Shown here: positions 16,400 through 25,114 of the stretch, in pieces
How the letters are laid out: each line of letters opens with the position of its first letter
Numbering within the stretch: the stretch's first letter is position 1
Assembly (NCBI GenBank): GCA_919901855.1
Contig: CAKKQC010000015.1
Span: 1 to 56,504 of the forward strand
Source of the DNA: a bacterium
Lineage (GTDB): Bacteria > Oederibacteriota > CAKKQC01
Length of the DNA: 56,504 bases
Reading direction: 5' to 3'
The notes under the pieces: generated by a model
Told to the model about the DNA's origin: nothing
Database searches by the model: none
The model's input: the letters and a program-made list of their open reading frames with translations, nothing else
Made by a program: the position numbers and the translations under genes

Positions 16400-17004
16400 G
16401 GGATTCTCACTGCCTCCTTGCCTTTGAATGAACGGGACTTGAGATCCTTCTTGACCGTTCCGTCGCGGACGGCGACGAGAAAGAGACCGGACTCCCCCCT
16501 GGGGAACGGATCCGCGTGCCAGGTACCCCGGTGCAGCAGGACCGCCTGGCCCGGCTTCACGACGAAGGCGCGGACGCGGCTGGCGAGCAGCGGACGGCCG
16601 GCAAGGGTGGGCGGGGCCACCACCAGCACCCACTCGCCCGACAGCCCGGCGAGGAACGTGGGACTCCGGACGGACCGCTGCAGTTCCGCCACCTCGCGGG
16701 GCCGGGCTGCCACCGACAGCATGCCGAACTCGACCTCCTCGGCGAACCGGTCCTTGGCCAGGCCCCCCCAGTACCGGGCGGCCCCGGTGTCGGCAGTCGG
16801 GGGCTGGCCCTCGGGCACGACGATGGCCTCGCCGAACGGCTTGAACGCGGCTGGCGTCAGCGGCTCGACCGCCACCTCGACCAGGGTCGCGCTGGTCACC
16901 GCCGGAAGATCCGCGGGCTTCCCAGAGGTCCCTACGGGCGGGGCGGCTGACGCGGACACGGCGGACAGGCACGTGAGGAGGGCCATCAGGCGGACCGTCA
17001 TCAT
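16396..17004 (-). CDS. Secreted ureidoglycolate-lyase-like (AllA cupin family) protein
   Basis: The 202-residue protein from the ATG at 17004 has a signal peptide (VRLMALLTCLSAVSASAAP) and then an AllA-like cupin. Landmarks are LTPAAFKPFGEAI, a central PTFLAGLSGEWVLVVAPP, and RGTWHADPFP near the metal/substrate site. AllA releases glyoxylate and urea from ureidoglycolate in the cytosol; export to the periplasm is atypical, so the reaction here is doubtful. It might act on a sugar-derived ligand, because it is coupled by ATGA to a GH4 gene. TATAAT lies six bases before the ATG, which also explains why the open frame further upstream should be ignored. Confidence 0.72.
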   Translation of the reverse strand: MMTVRLMALLTCLSAVSASAAPPVGTSGKPADLPAVTSATLVEVAVEPLTPAAFKPFGEAIVVPEGQPPTADTGAARYWGGLAKDRFAEEVEFGMLSVAARPREVAELQRSVRSPTFLAGLSGEWVLVVAPPTLAGRPLLASRVRAFVVKPGQAVLLHRGTWHADPFPRGESGLFLVAVRDGTVKKDLKSRSFKGKEAVRIP

Positions 17005-17010
17005 GCGGGC

Positions 17011-17016
17011 ATTATA
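17011..17016 (-). promoter_or_regulatory. Consensus -10 box six nt before the AllA-like start
   Basis: A perfect TATAAT on the minus strand followed by GCCCGC and then ATGATG. A TSS at the usual spacing would coincide with the start codon. No clear -35. Confidence 0.45.
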
Positions 17017-17026
17017 CAGCCTGGCT

Positions 17027-18595
17027 TTATCCCAGGAGGAGCCAGGCGGGGAAGAGCCCGCGCATGTTCCGCCGCACGACCTCACGGGCCGGCAGGGCGA
17101 GGCGGTCGAGCGGGCAGTAGTCGTCCGTCAGCACGAAGGCGTCCGGTCCGGCGAGATCAAGTCTGCGGTCCAGGAGGCCCGCCACCATGGCCGCGATCTG
17201 GGGATGTGCCCCCGGGAACCGGAGCCGCTTGAGCCGCCGGGGCGACTCCCCGAAGACGTAGAGGACGTTCGTGACCCCCGGTTCGGCCTCCACGCGGAAG
17301 GCCGTGACCCAGGGGAACACCGCCCGCAGGGTCGTGTCCACGCACCGCGCGAGCCGCCCGTCCACGCCGTCCGGGTACGCGATCAGGTTCGCGACGCCGA
17401 CGCCCCCGGGGGCGAGCGCGCGGCGGACAAGCCGGTAGCATTCGGCGGTGAAGAGGTGGGCTGGCGGCGCCTCGCCCGTGTAGGCGTCGAGCAGGACGGC
17501 GTCGTACCGCCCCGGCGGCGTCTCGCGCAGGAACGTCCGCCCATCCGCTTCCACGACCGGCAGCTTGGCCCCGCCCACGAAGAACCGCCGCGCCGCGCCC
17601 TCGACCGCGGGGTCGATCTCGACCGACTCGACCGCGAGGCCGCGCGCCGCCAGCGCTCCCGCCACCACGCCCCCCCCGAACCCGACGAGACAGACGCGGC
17701 GGGCGTCCGGAGCGGCCGCCGCGAGGAGGGCCGGCATGGCGACGGCGTACGGGAACAGGGGCGAGCCCGTCGCCAGGTCGACCCCCGTCTGGAGCGTGCC
17801 GTCGACGATGAGGAGCCGGCGGCCGCGGTACTCGACGACCTCGACCTGCCCGTACCGGCTGTCCTCGCGGAAGAGGAGGCTCCACCCGTCCGCCTTGTTC
17901 GCCGCCGGGAACGTCGGGGCCGGACGCAGGAGCCCGATCACCGCGGCCGCCGCCCCCGCAACCAGGAGCACCCGCCAGAGCCCGCGGTCCCCGGGGCGCC
18001 CGACCGCCCACCAGTACCAGGCCGCGGGCGCGAACAGGGCGAGCGCGGCGAGCAGGAGGATCTTGACGACCCCGAGGGCGGGGACGAGCACGAATCCCGC
18101 CGCGAGAGCGCCCGCGAGGCTGCCGACCGTCGAGAGCGCGTAGAGCGACCCGACGGTGACTCCGAGGCTGCCGAGTTCCGCAACCGCGGAGCGAGCCGCC
18201 AGCGGCGCGACCGCCCCGAGCAGGGTGAGCGAGGGAGCCAGGAGGACGAGGGCGGCGCACAGGGCGCCGCCCCGCAGCCCCAGACGGGCGGCGCAGGCCG
18301 GCAGAACCGCATGACGGGCGGGGACGACGAGGAGGACGAGCCAGCCCGCGAGCACGAGGAGGCGGAAGAGCGCGGGCAGGGGGTCCGCGACGTCCGCGAG
18401 CCGCCCGCCGCCCCGGTAGCCGGCCGCGAGGGCGAGCATGGTCACCGCGATCAGGGCCGACCACACGTACTGCGACGCGCCGAAGAACGGGGCCAGCAGC
18501 CGGGCGCCCAGAATCTCGAGGACGAGGACGACGGCGCCGGCCAGGAAGACCGTGCCCCCGACGAGGAGGGGTTCGCCGCGCGTCGCCGGTATCAT
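17027..18595 (-). CDS. Membrane-fused spermidine-synthase-like protein
   Basis: The 522-residue protein joins about seven membrane helices (residues 1-245) to a SpeE-like Rossmann methyltransferase-fold domain. In the second half, VCLVGFGGGVVAGAL is the nucleotide loop. VESVEIDP carries the acidic ligand, and VLLDAYTGEAPPAHLF corresponds to the catalytic Asp region of aminopropyltransferases. Fused versions are widespread and mostly uncharacterised; true polyamine synthesis is unproven. Two in-frame ATGs exist. The one at 18595 has TACAAT seven bases upstream and is preferred over 18604, which overlaps that box. It ends 22 bp before the AllA-like start. Confidence 0.83.
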   Translation of the reverse strand: MIPATRGEPLLVGGTVFLAGAVVLVLEILGARLLAPFFGASQYVWSALIAVTMLALAAGYRGGGRLADVADPLPALFRLLVLAGWLVLLVVPARHAVLPACAARLGLRGGALCAALVLLAPSLTLLGAVAPLAARSAVAELGSLGVTVGSLYALSTVGSLAGALAAGFVLVPALGVVKILLLAALALFAPAAWYWWAVGRPGDRGLWRVLLVAGAAAAVIGLLRPAPTFPAANKADGWSLLFREDSRYGQVEVVEYRGRRLLIVDGTLQTGVDLATGSPLFPYAVAMPALLAAAAPDARRVCLVGFGGGVVAGALAARGLAVESVEIDPAVEGAARRFFVGGAKLPVVEADGRTFLRETPPGRYDAVLLDAYTGEAPPAHLFTAECYRLVRRALAPGGVGVANLIAYPDGVDGRLARCVDTTLRAVFPWVTAFRVEAEPGVTNVLYVFGESPRRLKRLRFPGAHPQIAAMVAGLLDRRLDLAGPDAFVLTDDYCPLDRLALPAREVVRRNMRGLFPAWLLLG

Positions 18596-18602
18596 GGGCC
18601 CC

Positions 18603-18608
18603 ATTGTA
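18603..18608 (-). promoter_or_regulatory. Candidate -10 box before the SpeE-like gene
   Basis: TACAAT on the minus strand, seven bases before the ATG at 18595. It fits the same leaderless-like arrangement as at 17011 and 22940. No -35 recognised. Confidence 0.35.
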
Positions 18609-18635
18609 GCGTGTTGACCTCCCCGCTCCGGCCCG

Positions 18636-20894
18636 CTATTCCGGAAGACGGACGGGGCGCCACGCGACCCGGACCTCACGGAACTCCATGGGCAGGAACA
18701 GCACCCTGTCGGCGGGGACCTCCGCGAGCCGGACGCCATCCACGAGCACCTGGCGGATGCGCCGGGTCCCGGGCACGCGCCACCGGAGCCCGCCAGGCGG
18801 CCGCGCGAGGTCGCGCGGTTCGATCACGGGCCCGCGCCCGCGGTTGGCCACCCGCTCGGCCGACAGCCGGCGCAGGGCCATCTCGTTCGGGAAACTCGCG
18901 AGCACGAAGCCCGGCAGGATACCGAACGCCGTCGGCAGGTGCCGGACATCCACGGCATCGCCCGGCCGCATCCACGCTCCCGGCAGGCCGGGCGCGAGCC
19001 ATAGCACATCCCCGTCCTCGCGGAGGAGCATGTCCCGGAGCGAGCAGATGAACCGCGCGGCCGCGCGCGGATCGGGTAGCGCCCCGCCCGCGTGGCGTCC
19101 CGTCGCCGGATCCACGAGAGCGCCCCAGGCGAACGCCCCCGGCGTCGTCGGATGCGCCAGCCACCAGGCGAGCACGCGCCGGGCCGCCTCGCCGTCGCCC
19201 GCCCGCGCGGCCGCCCAGGCGCCCGCGAACGCGTCCGCGGGATGCCAGGCGCCCTCGACGACTGCGGACGCCGAGAGACCCTCCACCGGGGCCGGCGTCA
19301 GAGCCCAGGCCGCCGCCGCATCCGTGAGCGCCGTCGCGGTGGCGGCGTGGCCGGACCTGATGAGGGCGGCGGCGGCCAACGGACGGTCGGCGTTGGCGAC
19401 GCGGCCCGCAGCCAGGGCCACGAGCAGGTGGCCCGTGCTCGCGTAGAAGGCCTCCTGTACCGCTTTGTCCGGCACCCGGAGGAAGACCCGCTCCTTCCCC
19501 GCGACGAGCTTCTGCCACCGGGCCCGCACCTCCTTCCATCCCGCCGTCCGGTCCACCTCCCGCACCGCCCGCACGAGATCGGGTGGCAGGGCGTCGGGCG
19601 TGCCGGACAGAAAGAGGCGGAACGACTGGGTGCGAACCCCGAACGGCTGGATCCGGAGATGATAGACGGCGGCGGCGGACACCAGGCCGGATGGGTCCTC
19701 GGCCTCTCGGGACGGCGGAAGCTCGCCGCGCGCGACCGCCTGCGCGAGGACCCAGGCCCCGCCGGGCACCGCGTCGTCGCCGAAGGCCGCGGCCCCCACG
19801 GCGTCCGGCGCGCCGGCCAACACGAGGGCGGGTCGGTCGTTCACCCAGAAGGTCTGGGCGGCCCGGTCGTACCGCACCCGCCGGACCGGGAGGACCTCGC
19901 CCGACACGCTGAACGGATGCACCACGATGATGAGGTCCGCCTCCCGCGGCCGGTCCGAGACGTTGTCCACCACCACCTCGCCCACCGCGAGCGTCATCGG
20001 GGGCCTGTCGGCCCCAGTCAACACGTACGGCCAGTACCCGACGGTGAGAGCGAAGGTCTTCCCCGCCCTGACGGTCACGATCGGCAGGGGAAGGTAGCGT
20101 CCTTCGAGCCGGAGCGTTGATGCGGCCGGCGGCGCCGCGTAGAGCCGTCCGGCGCCCCGGTCGAAGAGCCAGCACGATACCGCCCCGAGCCGCTCCCCAC
20201 CCTCGAGTTCGCCCCGCCAGCCGGCCAGCCCCTCGGACGCGCCGCCCTGGTCGGTGAGCCCATCAGGATCGGCGAACGCCGTCCACGCCGTGCCCTCGCC
20301 GCGCACCCAGGAGGGCCAGGGCAGGTCCGGCGCCTCGGACGAGGCAAACCGGAGCCGGTCGCGGGCATCCGGGAGCCACGGCCGGGGATCCCCCGCCATC
20401 CGGGCCACGGCGATCGCGCCCGGCCCGTCGTCGCCCTTCGCCACCCGAAGCGCGAGCAGGCACCTCGGCTTCCCCGCCGCCAGGCGGGCGAGATCGAGGA
20501 GGCATGCGCCGCCCGAAAAGCGCTGGCGCGCGAGGTCCCGCCCGGCCGCCACGCCGTTCACCCAGAGGTCCGCGCGGCCCGCGACCCCCTCGAGCACGAG
20601 CACGACGCGCGGCCAGCCGGCGGGCACGTCGACCCAGCGGCGGAACCAGACCGCCTCGCCGGCGGCCGACCGCGACAGGGCGCCGCGGGCCCACCCGCCG
20701 TCGTTCAGCCCCGCCGCGTCCCACCGGCCCGTCACGCCGGCCCGGCCGGGGTCGGCGCGGATGCGCCAGCCGTCATCGAGATCGGTGATAACCGTCGCGC
20801 TCCCGGTCGCAAGAGCGACCGCCGGGTTTTCGCCCGCAGCCGAGACCCCGCACGCGGCGGCGACCGCGAGGAGGAGACCCGCCACCGGGATCAC
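18636..20894 (-). CDS. Secreted glycosidase-like protein with galactose-binding-like N-terminal domain
   Basis: The 752-residue protein has a signal peptide (IPVAGLLLAVAAACGVSAAG). A beta-sandwich typical of the GH2 sugar-binding domain follows (DAAGLNDGGWARG, VWFRRWVDVPAGW, RADLWVNGVAAG). A long helical region comes after it, resembling six-hairpin glycosidase folds: AFAWGALVDPATGRHAGGAL, then LRDMLLREDGDVLWLAPGLP. A small beta C-terminus closes the chain. The last motif is common in uncharacterised glycoside hydrolase-like proteins. No catalytic pair can be assigned with confidence, so activity is open. The start GTG at 20894 overlaps the stop of the DUF2723 gene (GTGA). The same frame stays open far upstream, but that part is a shadow. 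Confidence 0.62.
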   Translation of the reverse strand: MIPVAGLLLAVAAACGVSAAGENPAVALATGSATVITDLDDGWRIRADPGRAGVTGRWDAAGLNDGGWARGALSRSAAGEAVWFRRWVDVPAGWPRVVLVLEGVAGRADLWVNGVAAGRDLARQRFSGGACLLDLARLAAGKPRCLLALRVAKGDDGPGAIAVARMAGDPRPWLPDARDRLRFASSEAPDLPWPSWVRGEGTAWTAFADPDGLTDQGGASEGLAGWRGELEGGERLGAVSCWLFDRGAGRLYAAPPAASTLRLEGRYLPLPIVTVRAGKTFALTVGYWPYVLTGADRPPMTLAVGEVVVDNVSDRPREADLIIVVHPFSVSGEVLPVRRVRYDRAAQTFWVNDRPALVLAGAPDAVGAAAFGDDAVPGGAWVLAQAVARGELPPSREAEDPSGLVSAAAVYHLRIQPFGVRTQSFRLFLSGTPDALPPDLVRAVREVDRTAGWKEVRARWQKLVAGKERVFLRVPDKAVQEAFYASTGHLLVALAAGRVANADRPLAAAALIRSGHAATATALTDAAAAWALTPAPVEGLSASAVVEGAWHPADAFAGAWAAARAGDGEAARRVLAWWLAHPTTPGAFAWGALVDPATGRHAGGALPDPRAAARFICSLRDMLLREDGDVLWLAPGLPGAWMRPGDAVDVRHLPTAFGILPGFVLASFPNEMALRRLSAERVANRGRGPVIEPRDLARPPGGLRWRVPGTRRIRQVLVDGVRLAEVPADRVLFLPMEFREVRVAWRPVRLPE

Positions 20895-22933
20895 TGGAGG
20901 ACCGCCGCCGCGTTGCCGCGCACCTGATCCGCGAGGAACGTAACCCCGCGGTCGGCGAGCGCGTCGGCGAGGCGCTCGTACCCCAGGGCAACCGCCTGGC
21001 TGTCGCGCCTCGCCCGGGCCGCGACGGGCGGGAGCCACGCGGCCGGGGGCGGTGGGGCCAGGGGCCCCACGAGCGCCTCCATCTGGGCCCGGGACAGCGC
21101 GAACGCCCAGGCCGCGTCCGCCTCGAAGCCGAACCGCAGGCACTGCTGGCCCAGCGTCGCGAGGCAGGCCGGATACTGGAAGAGGGCCCCCCGCGCCACC
21201 TCGTCGCGCAGGCGGCCGAGGTCCGCGATCGCGACGGCCCGGTGGTCCCGGAGGTTCCGGAGGGTCATCCCCCGCGCCGCCCGTCGCGTCGCCGCCGCTC
21301 CCGCGGCAGGCGCCCACGCCCGCACGACGCGGCCGACCAGCCCGTGGATTTCCGCGCCCTTCAGGAAGGGCATCATCTCCTGCAGCCGGCGGTCGTTCCC
21401 GGACGCCGCAACAAAGATGGGGGGCGCGGACGGCGGCGAGGCGACGGACCTCGCCACCAGGGCCGCCAATCCCTCCAGGCCCCGGGTGCGGATGCCGGCC
21501 GCCGCCAGCAGGCGCGCCTCCGCGCCGGAAGCCGTGAAGCCGGGATCCACGAATCCCGCCAGCCCGGCGACCTCGAGGTCCGGCCTGACCCCCTCGGTTG
21601 AACGCGCGGCCCAGAGCGGGAAGAGGTCGAAGTCGCCCGCGCCGAGGTACACGGCCCCCGGGGGCAGGGCCCGCAGGACAACCCGGGTGGCGTCGTGCGC
21701 GGCGTAGAACCGGGAGAGGTCGTTGCGGGACGCTCCCCGAACCGCCTGCCACCCGACCGCGCCGGTAACGAGGCCGGCGAGCGCCACGCGTCCCACCCGC
21801 CCCTTCAGAGACACGAGCGCCCAGACCCAGCCGACGCCCGCGGCGGCGAGGAGGATCGCGTAGGCGGGTTCGTACCACCGGACGACCTTCTCGGAGAAGT
21901 TGACCGCCCAGCCCGCGTTCGCCACGAGGCAGCACGCACCCGCGGCCGCCACCATGGGCATGCGGCGCGCGAGGAGGAGCGCGCCGGCGGGTGCCGCGAG
22001 GAGGAGCGGCCACGGCACCTCCTCGCCCAGGAACCGCGCGGCGAGCCGCCAGCGGCCGAACGCTAGCCACGGGTTCCGCGGCAGGGACGTCGACGCGAAG
22101 CCGCTCCGGTACAGCGTGCCCGAGAGGTACCCCCGGAGGGGCCCCGCATGACCGGGCCGGCCCCAGTCGAGGCCGGCGCCCCCGGCGCTGCGCAGCGGCG
22201 GATAGAGCACCTTCGTGGACAGCGGAAGCGCGGCGAGCACGGCGGCGAGGACCGCGGCCCGCGTCAGGGCCAGGCGCGCGCCCAGCGTCCGCATGAGCCC
22301 GGCCCGGGCCACCGCGAACCCCACTGCGGGAAGCGCGAAGATCGCGTACTGGTGGTGCGCAAACGCGAGCCCGGTCGCGAAACCGAGCCACGCGACGGAG
22401 CGGGGCAGGTCCGGGAACTCCGCGCGCATCGCCGCCACCGACACCCACGTGAGCACGGCGAACGCGAGGTACCATCCCGCGTACTTGTCGCCGATGACCG
22501 CTTCCCACCAGAACGCGTCCGACAGCGCCCAGGTGCCGCAGGCGAAGACGCCTGCGGCCACACCTGCGGTGACGGCCGCTCCTGCGGACGCGCGGACAGT
22601 CGCAACTTCGGTCGGCGGAGACAGGGCTCGCGCACTTTCGATGGCGATCGTCGCAACGCGGGCGACCAGGGCCCCCCACGCCACGACCGCGCCGGCCGCG
22701 CAGGCGGCGATCAGGAGGTTGAACCGGAACGCCGGAGAGCCGACGGGCAGGACGAGAACCAGCCGGCCCACGAGGGTCAGCAGCGGGTAGCCGGGGGGGT
22801 GCGTGTTCCCCAGCCCGGCGGCGCACGCGAGCAGTTCCGGGCCGTCCTCGAAGTAGAAGGTGCCGGGAACCGATACGAGGTAGACGCCGAAGCACCCGAG
22901 CCAGCCGAGCGCGAGACCAACGCGCGTGCGCAC
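20891..22933 (-). CDS. DUF2723 family membrane glycosyltransferase-like (GT-C) protein
   Basis: The 680-residue protein has the DUF2723 hallmark FYFEDGPELLACAAGLGNTH followed by PPGYPLL at residues 25-60, and about eleven membrane helices before a soluble C-terminal half. The family is related to protein O-mannosyltransferases (TMEM260-like) and uses lipid-linked sugars. The Asp/Glu in EDGPEL sit where GT-C enzymes keep the catalytic acid. The GTG at 22933 follows GATAAT by exactly six bases and lies 7 bp after the QueG stop. The extra 24 residues of the open frame upstream would overlap QueG. The C-terminal helical part may be TPR-like. Confidence 0.8.
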   Translation of the reverse strand: MRTRVGLALGWLGCFGVYLVSVPGTFYFEDGPELLACAAGLGNTHPPGYPLLTLVGRLVLVLPVGSPAFRFNLLIAACAAGAVVAWGALVARVATIAIESARALSPPTEVATVRASAGAAVTAGVAAGVFACGTWALSDAFWWEAVIGDKYAGWYLAFAVLTWVSVAAMRAEFPDLPRSVAWLGFATGLAFAHHQYAIFALPAVGFAVARAGLMRTLGARLALTRAAVLAAVLAALPLSTKVLYPPLRSAGGAGLDWGRPGHAGPLRGYLSGTLYRSGFASTSLPRNPWLAFGRWRLAARFLGEEVPWPLLLAAPAGALLLARRMPMVAAAGACCLVANAGWAVNFSEKVVRWYEPAYAILLAAAGVGWVWALVSLKGRVGRVALAGLVTGAVGWQAVRGASRNDLSRFYAAHDATRVVLRALPPGAVYLGAGDFDLFPLWAARSTEGVRPDLEVAGLAGFVDPGFTASGAEARLLAAAGIRTRGLEGLAALVARSVASPPSAPPIFVAASGNDRRLQEMMPFLKGAEIHGLVGRVVRAWAPAAGAAATRRAARGMTLRNLRDHRAVAIADLGRLRDEVARGALFQYPACLATLGQQCLRFGFEADAAWAFALSRAQMEALVGPLAPPPPAAWLPPVAARARRDSQAVALGYERLADALADRGVTFLADQVRGNAAAVLQ

Positions 22934-22939
22934 GGCGGT

Positions 22940-22945
22940 ATTATC
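22940..22945 (-). promoter_or_regulatory. Candidate -10 box six nt before the DUF2723 gene
   Basis: GATAAT on the minus strand, spacer ACCGCC, then GTG at 22933. The box overlaps the stop codon region of queG, so an internal operon promoter is possible. A weak -35 CGGACA lies 18 nt upstream. Confidence 0.35.
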
Positions 22946-24053
22946 CCTCGCGCGGACGATCGCTGTCCGCGGCGTCCGCCGAGGCGTCGGACGCTGCGGC
23001 CGCAAGCTCCTCCTGCACCGCGGGATCGGCCTCGATCCGCGCCGCCGCCGCCAGGGGAGCCCGCGCCCCCAGCATTCCGAGCGCCCAGGCCGCGTGGCCC
23101 CGGACCACGGGCTCGGGATCGCGGAGAGCCGCCGTCAACACCCGCCCGGCCGCCGGATCCCCCAGGTTGCCCAGCACGATCGCCGCGTTCCGCGCCATGC
23201 GCGCCCTACCCGCCCGCATCAGGGCCGTACCGGCGTACGCGGCTTTGAAGCCGGCCTCGTCGAGGGCGAGGAAGCCCGCGGCATCGAGGACCGTCGGAAC
23301 CTTCAGCGTTTCGACCCGACCGGCCGCTTCAATCCGCGCGAACCGGGTCCAGGGACAGGCTTCCTGGCAGGCGTCACAGCCGAAGAGCCACCGGCCGACG
23401 CCGCGGCGCAGGTCCCGGGGGACGAAGCCCCGGTGCTCGACGGTCAGGTAGGCCACGCACCGGCGGGCATCCACGACCCTTGGCGAGACGATCGCGCCTG
23501 TCGGACAGGAGGCGGCGCATCTCGCGCAAGTGCCGCACCGGGGGGGCCCCGGCGCATCGGGGGCCAGCTCGACGTCGACCAGCAGCTCCCCGAGCAGGAG
23601 CCACGGCCCGTGGGCCGCGGCCACGAGGCACGACGATCCGCCGGCCCAGCCCAGCCCGGCGCGCTCCCCGAGGGCGCGCTCGAGCAGGGGCTGCGCGTCC
23701 ACGGCGACAACCCCGCGGCAGGGCACGACCGCGCGGAGGCGCTCCAGCAGGCCCTCGAGCATGGCCCGAAGGCGGGCGTGGTAGTCGGGCCGGGTCGCGA
23801 ACCGCGCGATCCGGCCCTCGCCGGAACCGGGCGGCACCGCGGGAACGTACGTGTTCCACCCCGCGACGATGACGCTGCGCGCGGCCGGAAAGAAGGCGCG
23901 CGGATCCTCGCGGACCCCGGGACGGTCCATCCAGCGCATGCCGGCGTGATGCCCCCGCGCGAGCCACTCGCGGAGACGCGCGCCCCCGGGAAGCGGGGAG
24001 GAGTCCGTGATGCCTACCGCCTGGAAGCCCAGCGCACGCGCGGACGCGTGCAC
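22941..24053 (-). CDS. queG: Epoxyqueuosine reductase QueG
   Basis: The 370-residue protein contains the two [4Fe-4S] motifs of QueG: CGTCARCAASCPTGAI and GCDACQEACPW. VDARRCVAYLTVEHRGF lies between them, and a HEAT-like C-terminal extension (ARNAAIVLGNLGDPAAG and so on) follows. QueG reduces epoxyqueuosine to queuosine in tRNA using cobalamin. The N-terminal helix (LGFQAVGIT) fits the family. The first standard start is GTG at 24053. A CTG at 24086, overlapping the PorV-like stop, would add a family-like helix (LSPTPPELSRRV), so the exact start is uncertain. The remaining upstream open frame is a shadow of the PorV-like gene. Confidence 0.9.
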   Translation of the reverse strand: MHASARALGFQAVGITDSSPLPGGARLREWLARGHHAGMRWMDRPGVREDPRAFFPAARSVIVAGWNTYVPAVPPGSGEGRIARFATRPDYHARLRAMLEGLLERLRAVVPCRGVVAVDAQPLLERALGERAGLGWAGGSSCLVAAAHGPWLLLGELLVDVELAPDAPGPPRCGTCARCAASCPTGAIVSPRVVDARRCVAYLTVEHRGFVPRDLRRGVGRWLFGCDACQEACPWTRFARIEAAGRVETLKVPTVLDAAGFLALDEAGFKAAYAGTALMRAGRARMARNAAIVLGNLGDPAAGRVLTAALRDPEPVVRGHAAWALGMLGARAPLAAAARIEADPAVQEELAAAASDASADAADSDRPREG

Positions 24054-24082
24054 TCGCCGGGACAGTTCCGGAGGGGTGGGAC

Positions 24083-25114
24083 TCAGAAGGACAGGGCGAC
24101 CGCGAACCAGTGGGCGTCGCCCAGCTCGCCGAGCGGCGTCCACGCGTACGAGAGCCGGAAGCCCGTCACTCCGCGCCCCTCGGGCGACTCCCCGATGCCG
24201 GCCAGGGCGGGATCGTTGAACCCGCCGTCGGGATGCCAGAACACATCGGCCCCGGCCGCGAGACCCGAGAGGGACCCCTGCGGCGCGCCGCTGCGCCACC
24301 CGGCGCGGACGGCGATGGAGACGTCGGACCGCACGGCGAAGCTCTTCTCGGCCCCGGCCCGGACGCTCAGGTCCCCGTCCGACGGCTTGACTCCGTCCGC
24401 CACGACGACGAGCCCGAGGTCGGCCAGCGTGACCGCCGCGCCGCCGCGAATCGTGACCGGCAGGGACGAGGTCTTGCCGCCGTAGTCGAGCCCGGTCCCC
24501 AGGTGCTGGACCGCCGCCGCCAGGCTGAGCATCGGCACGGGCGTCACGCTGGCGCCCACATCCCCGGCGAAGGCATTCGCCTTCGCATCGGACGCGAGCT
24601 GGCTGCGATACCAGGTGGCGGCCGCGCCGGCCGACCAGGTGCCGCCCGGCCAGGCCCAGCCGGCGGACACCGCCTGCTCGCTCGGCGAGAAGGCGCCCGT
24701 GGCCGCGCCGTCGGCGGCGTAGCTGTCGAGCGTGCCCATCCTGAGGAGGGTGAACCCGCCGCCGAAGGCGCCCCAGCGCGTCGGCCCGCCCACGGCGAGC
24801 TGCTCGAGCGAGACGCCCTGCACGTACCGGCCGTGCATGAACGCGAATTCGGGCGCCGCGAGCGCGGCCAGCCGGGCCGGGTTGGCCCAGACCGCGCCGG
24901 GATCCCGGAGGTCCGCCAGCCCGGCCCCGCCCATCCCGAGCGACCGCGCGCTTCCGCCGACCCCGATCGCGACCCCGCCGGCCGTCCCGGCGCCGCCGGC
25001 GGACGCGGCCGCGACCCGGCCCGCCGGGCCCGTCGCGATGACGGCCAGTGCGACCAGCATCAACGCCGCTGCGGCGCCCGCGCTCTGCGGGACGGACCGC
25101 TCCCCGGTCGTCAT
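24083..25114 (-). CDS. PorV/PorQ family outer-membrane barrel (first copy)
   Basis: The 343-residue protein has a signal segment (ALMLVALAVIATGPAGRVAA) and the family N-terminus. GVGGSARSLGMGGAGLADL is followed by VWANPARLA, equivalent to the (A/Y)NPAG loop of PorV/FadL-like barrels. Alternating amphipathic strands end in a terminal Phe (VALSF), typical of outer-membrane barrels. In Bacteroidota, PorV is the shuttle of the type IX secretion system. The start ATG at 25114 overlaps the stop of the upstream gene (ATGA), whose product has a FlgD-like C-terminal domain, so cargo and shuttle appear coupled. Confidence 0.8.
   Translation of the reverse strand: MTTGERSVPQSAGAAAALMLVALAVIATGPAGRVAAASAGGAGTAGGVAIGVGGSARSLGMGGAGLADLRDPGAVWANPARLAALAAPEFAFMHGRYVQGVSLEQLAVGGPTRWGAFGGGFTLLRMGTLDSYAADGAATGAFSPSEQAVSAGWAWPGGTWSAGAAATWYRSQLASDAKANAFAGDVGASVTPVPMLSLAAAVQHLGTGLDYGGKTSSLPVTIRGGAAVTLADLGLVVVADGVKPSDGDLSVRAGAEKSFAVRSDVSIAVRAGWRSGAPQGSLSGLAAGADVFWHPDGGFNDPALAGIGESPEGRGVTGFRLSYAWTPLGELGDAHWFAVALSF

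Noticed and set aside
15128-16972. A 614-codon version of the GH4 gene.
   Set aside because: The Rossmann start MNKIAVIGAG at 16399 is the true N-terminus, and the extension is a shadow of the AllA-like gene.
18636-22895. A single 1419-codon minus-strand frame.
   Set aside because: Only the part from the GTG at 20894 encodes a sensible protein. The rest lies out of frame inside the DUF2723 gene and is Arg/Gly-rich shadow sequence.
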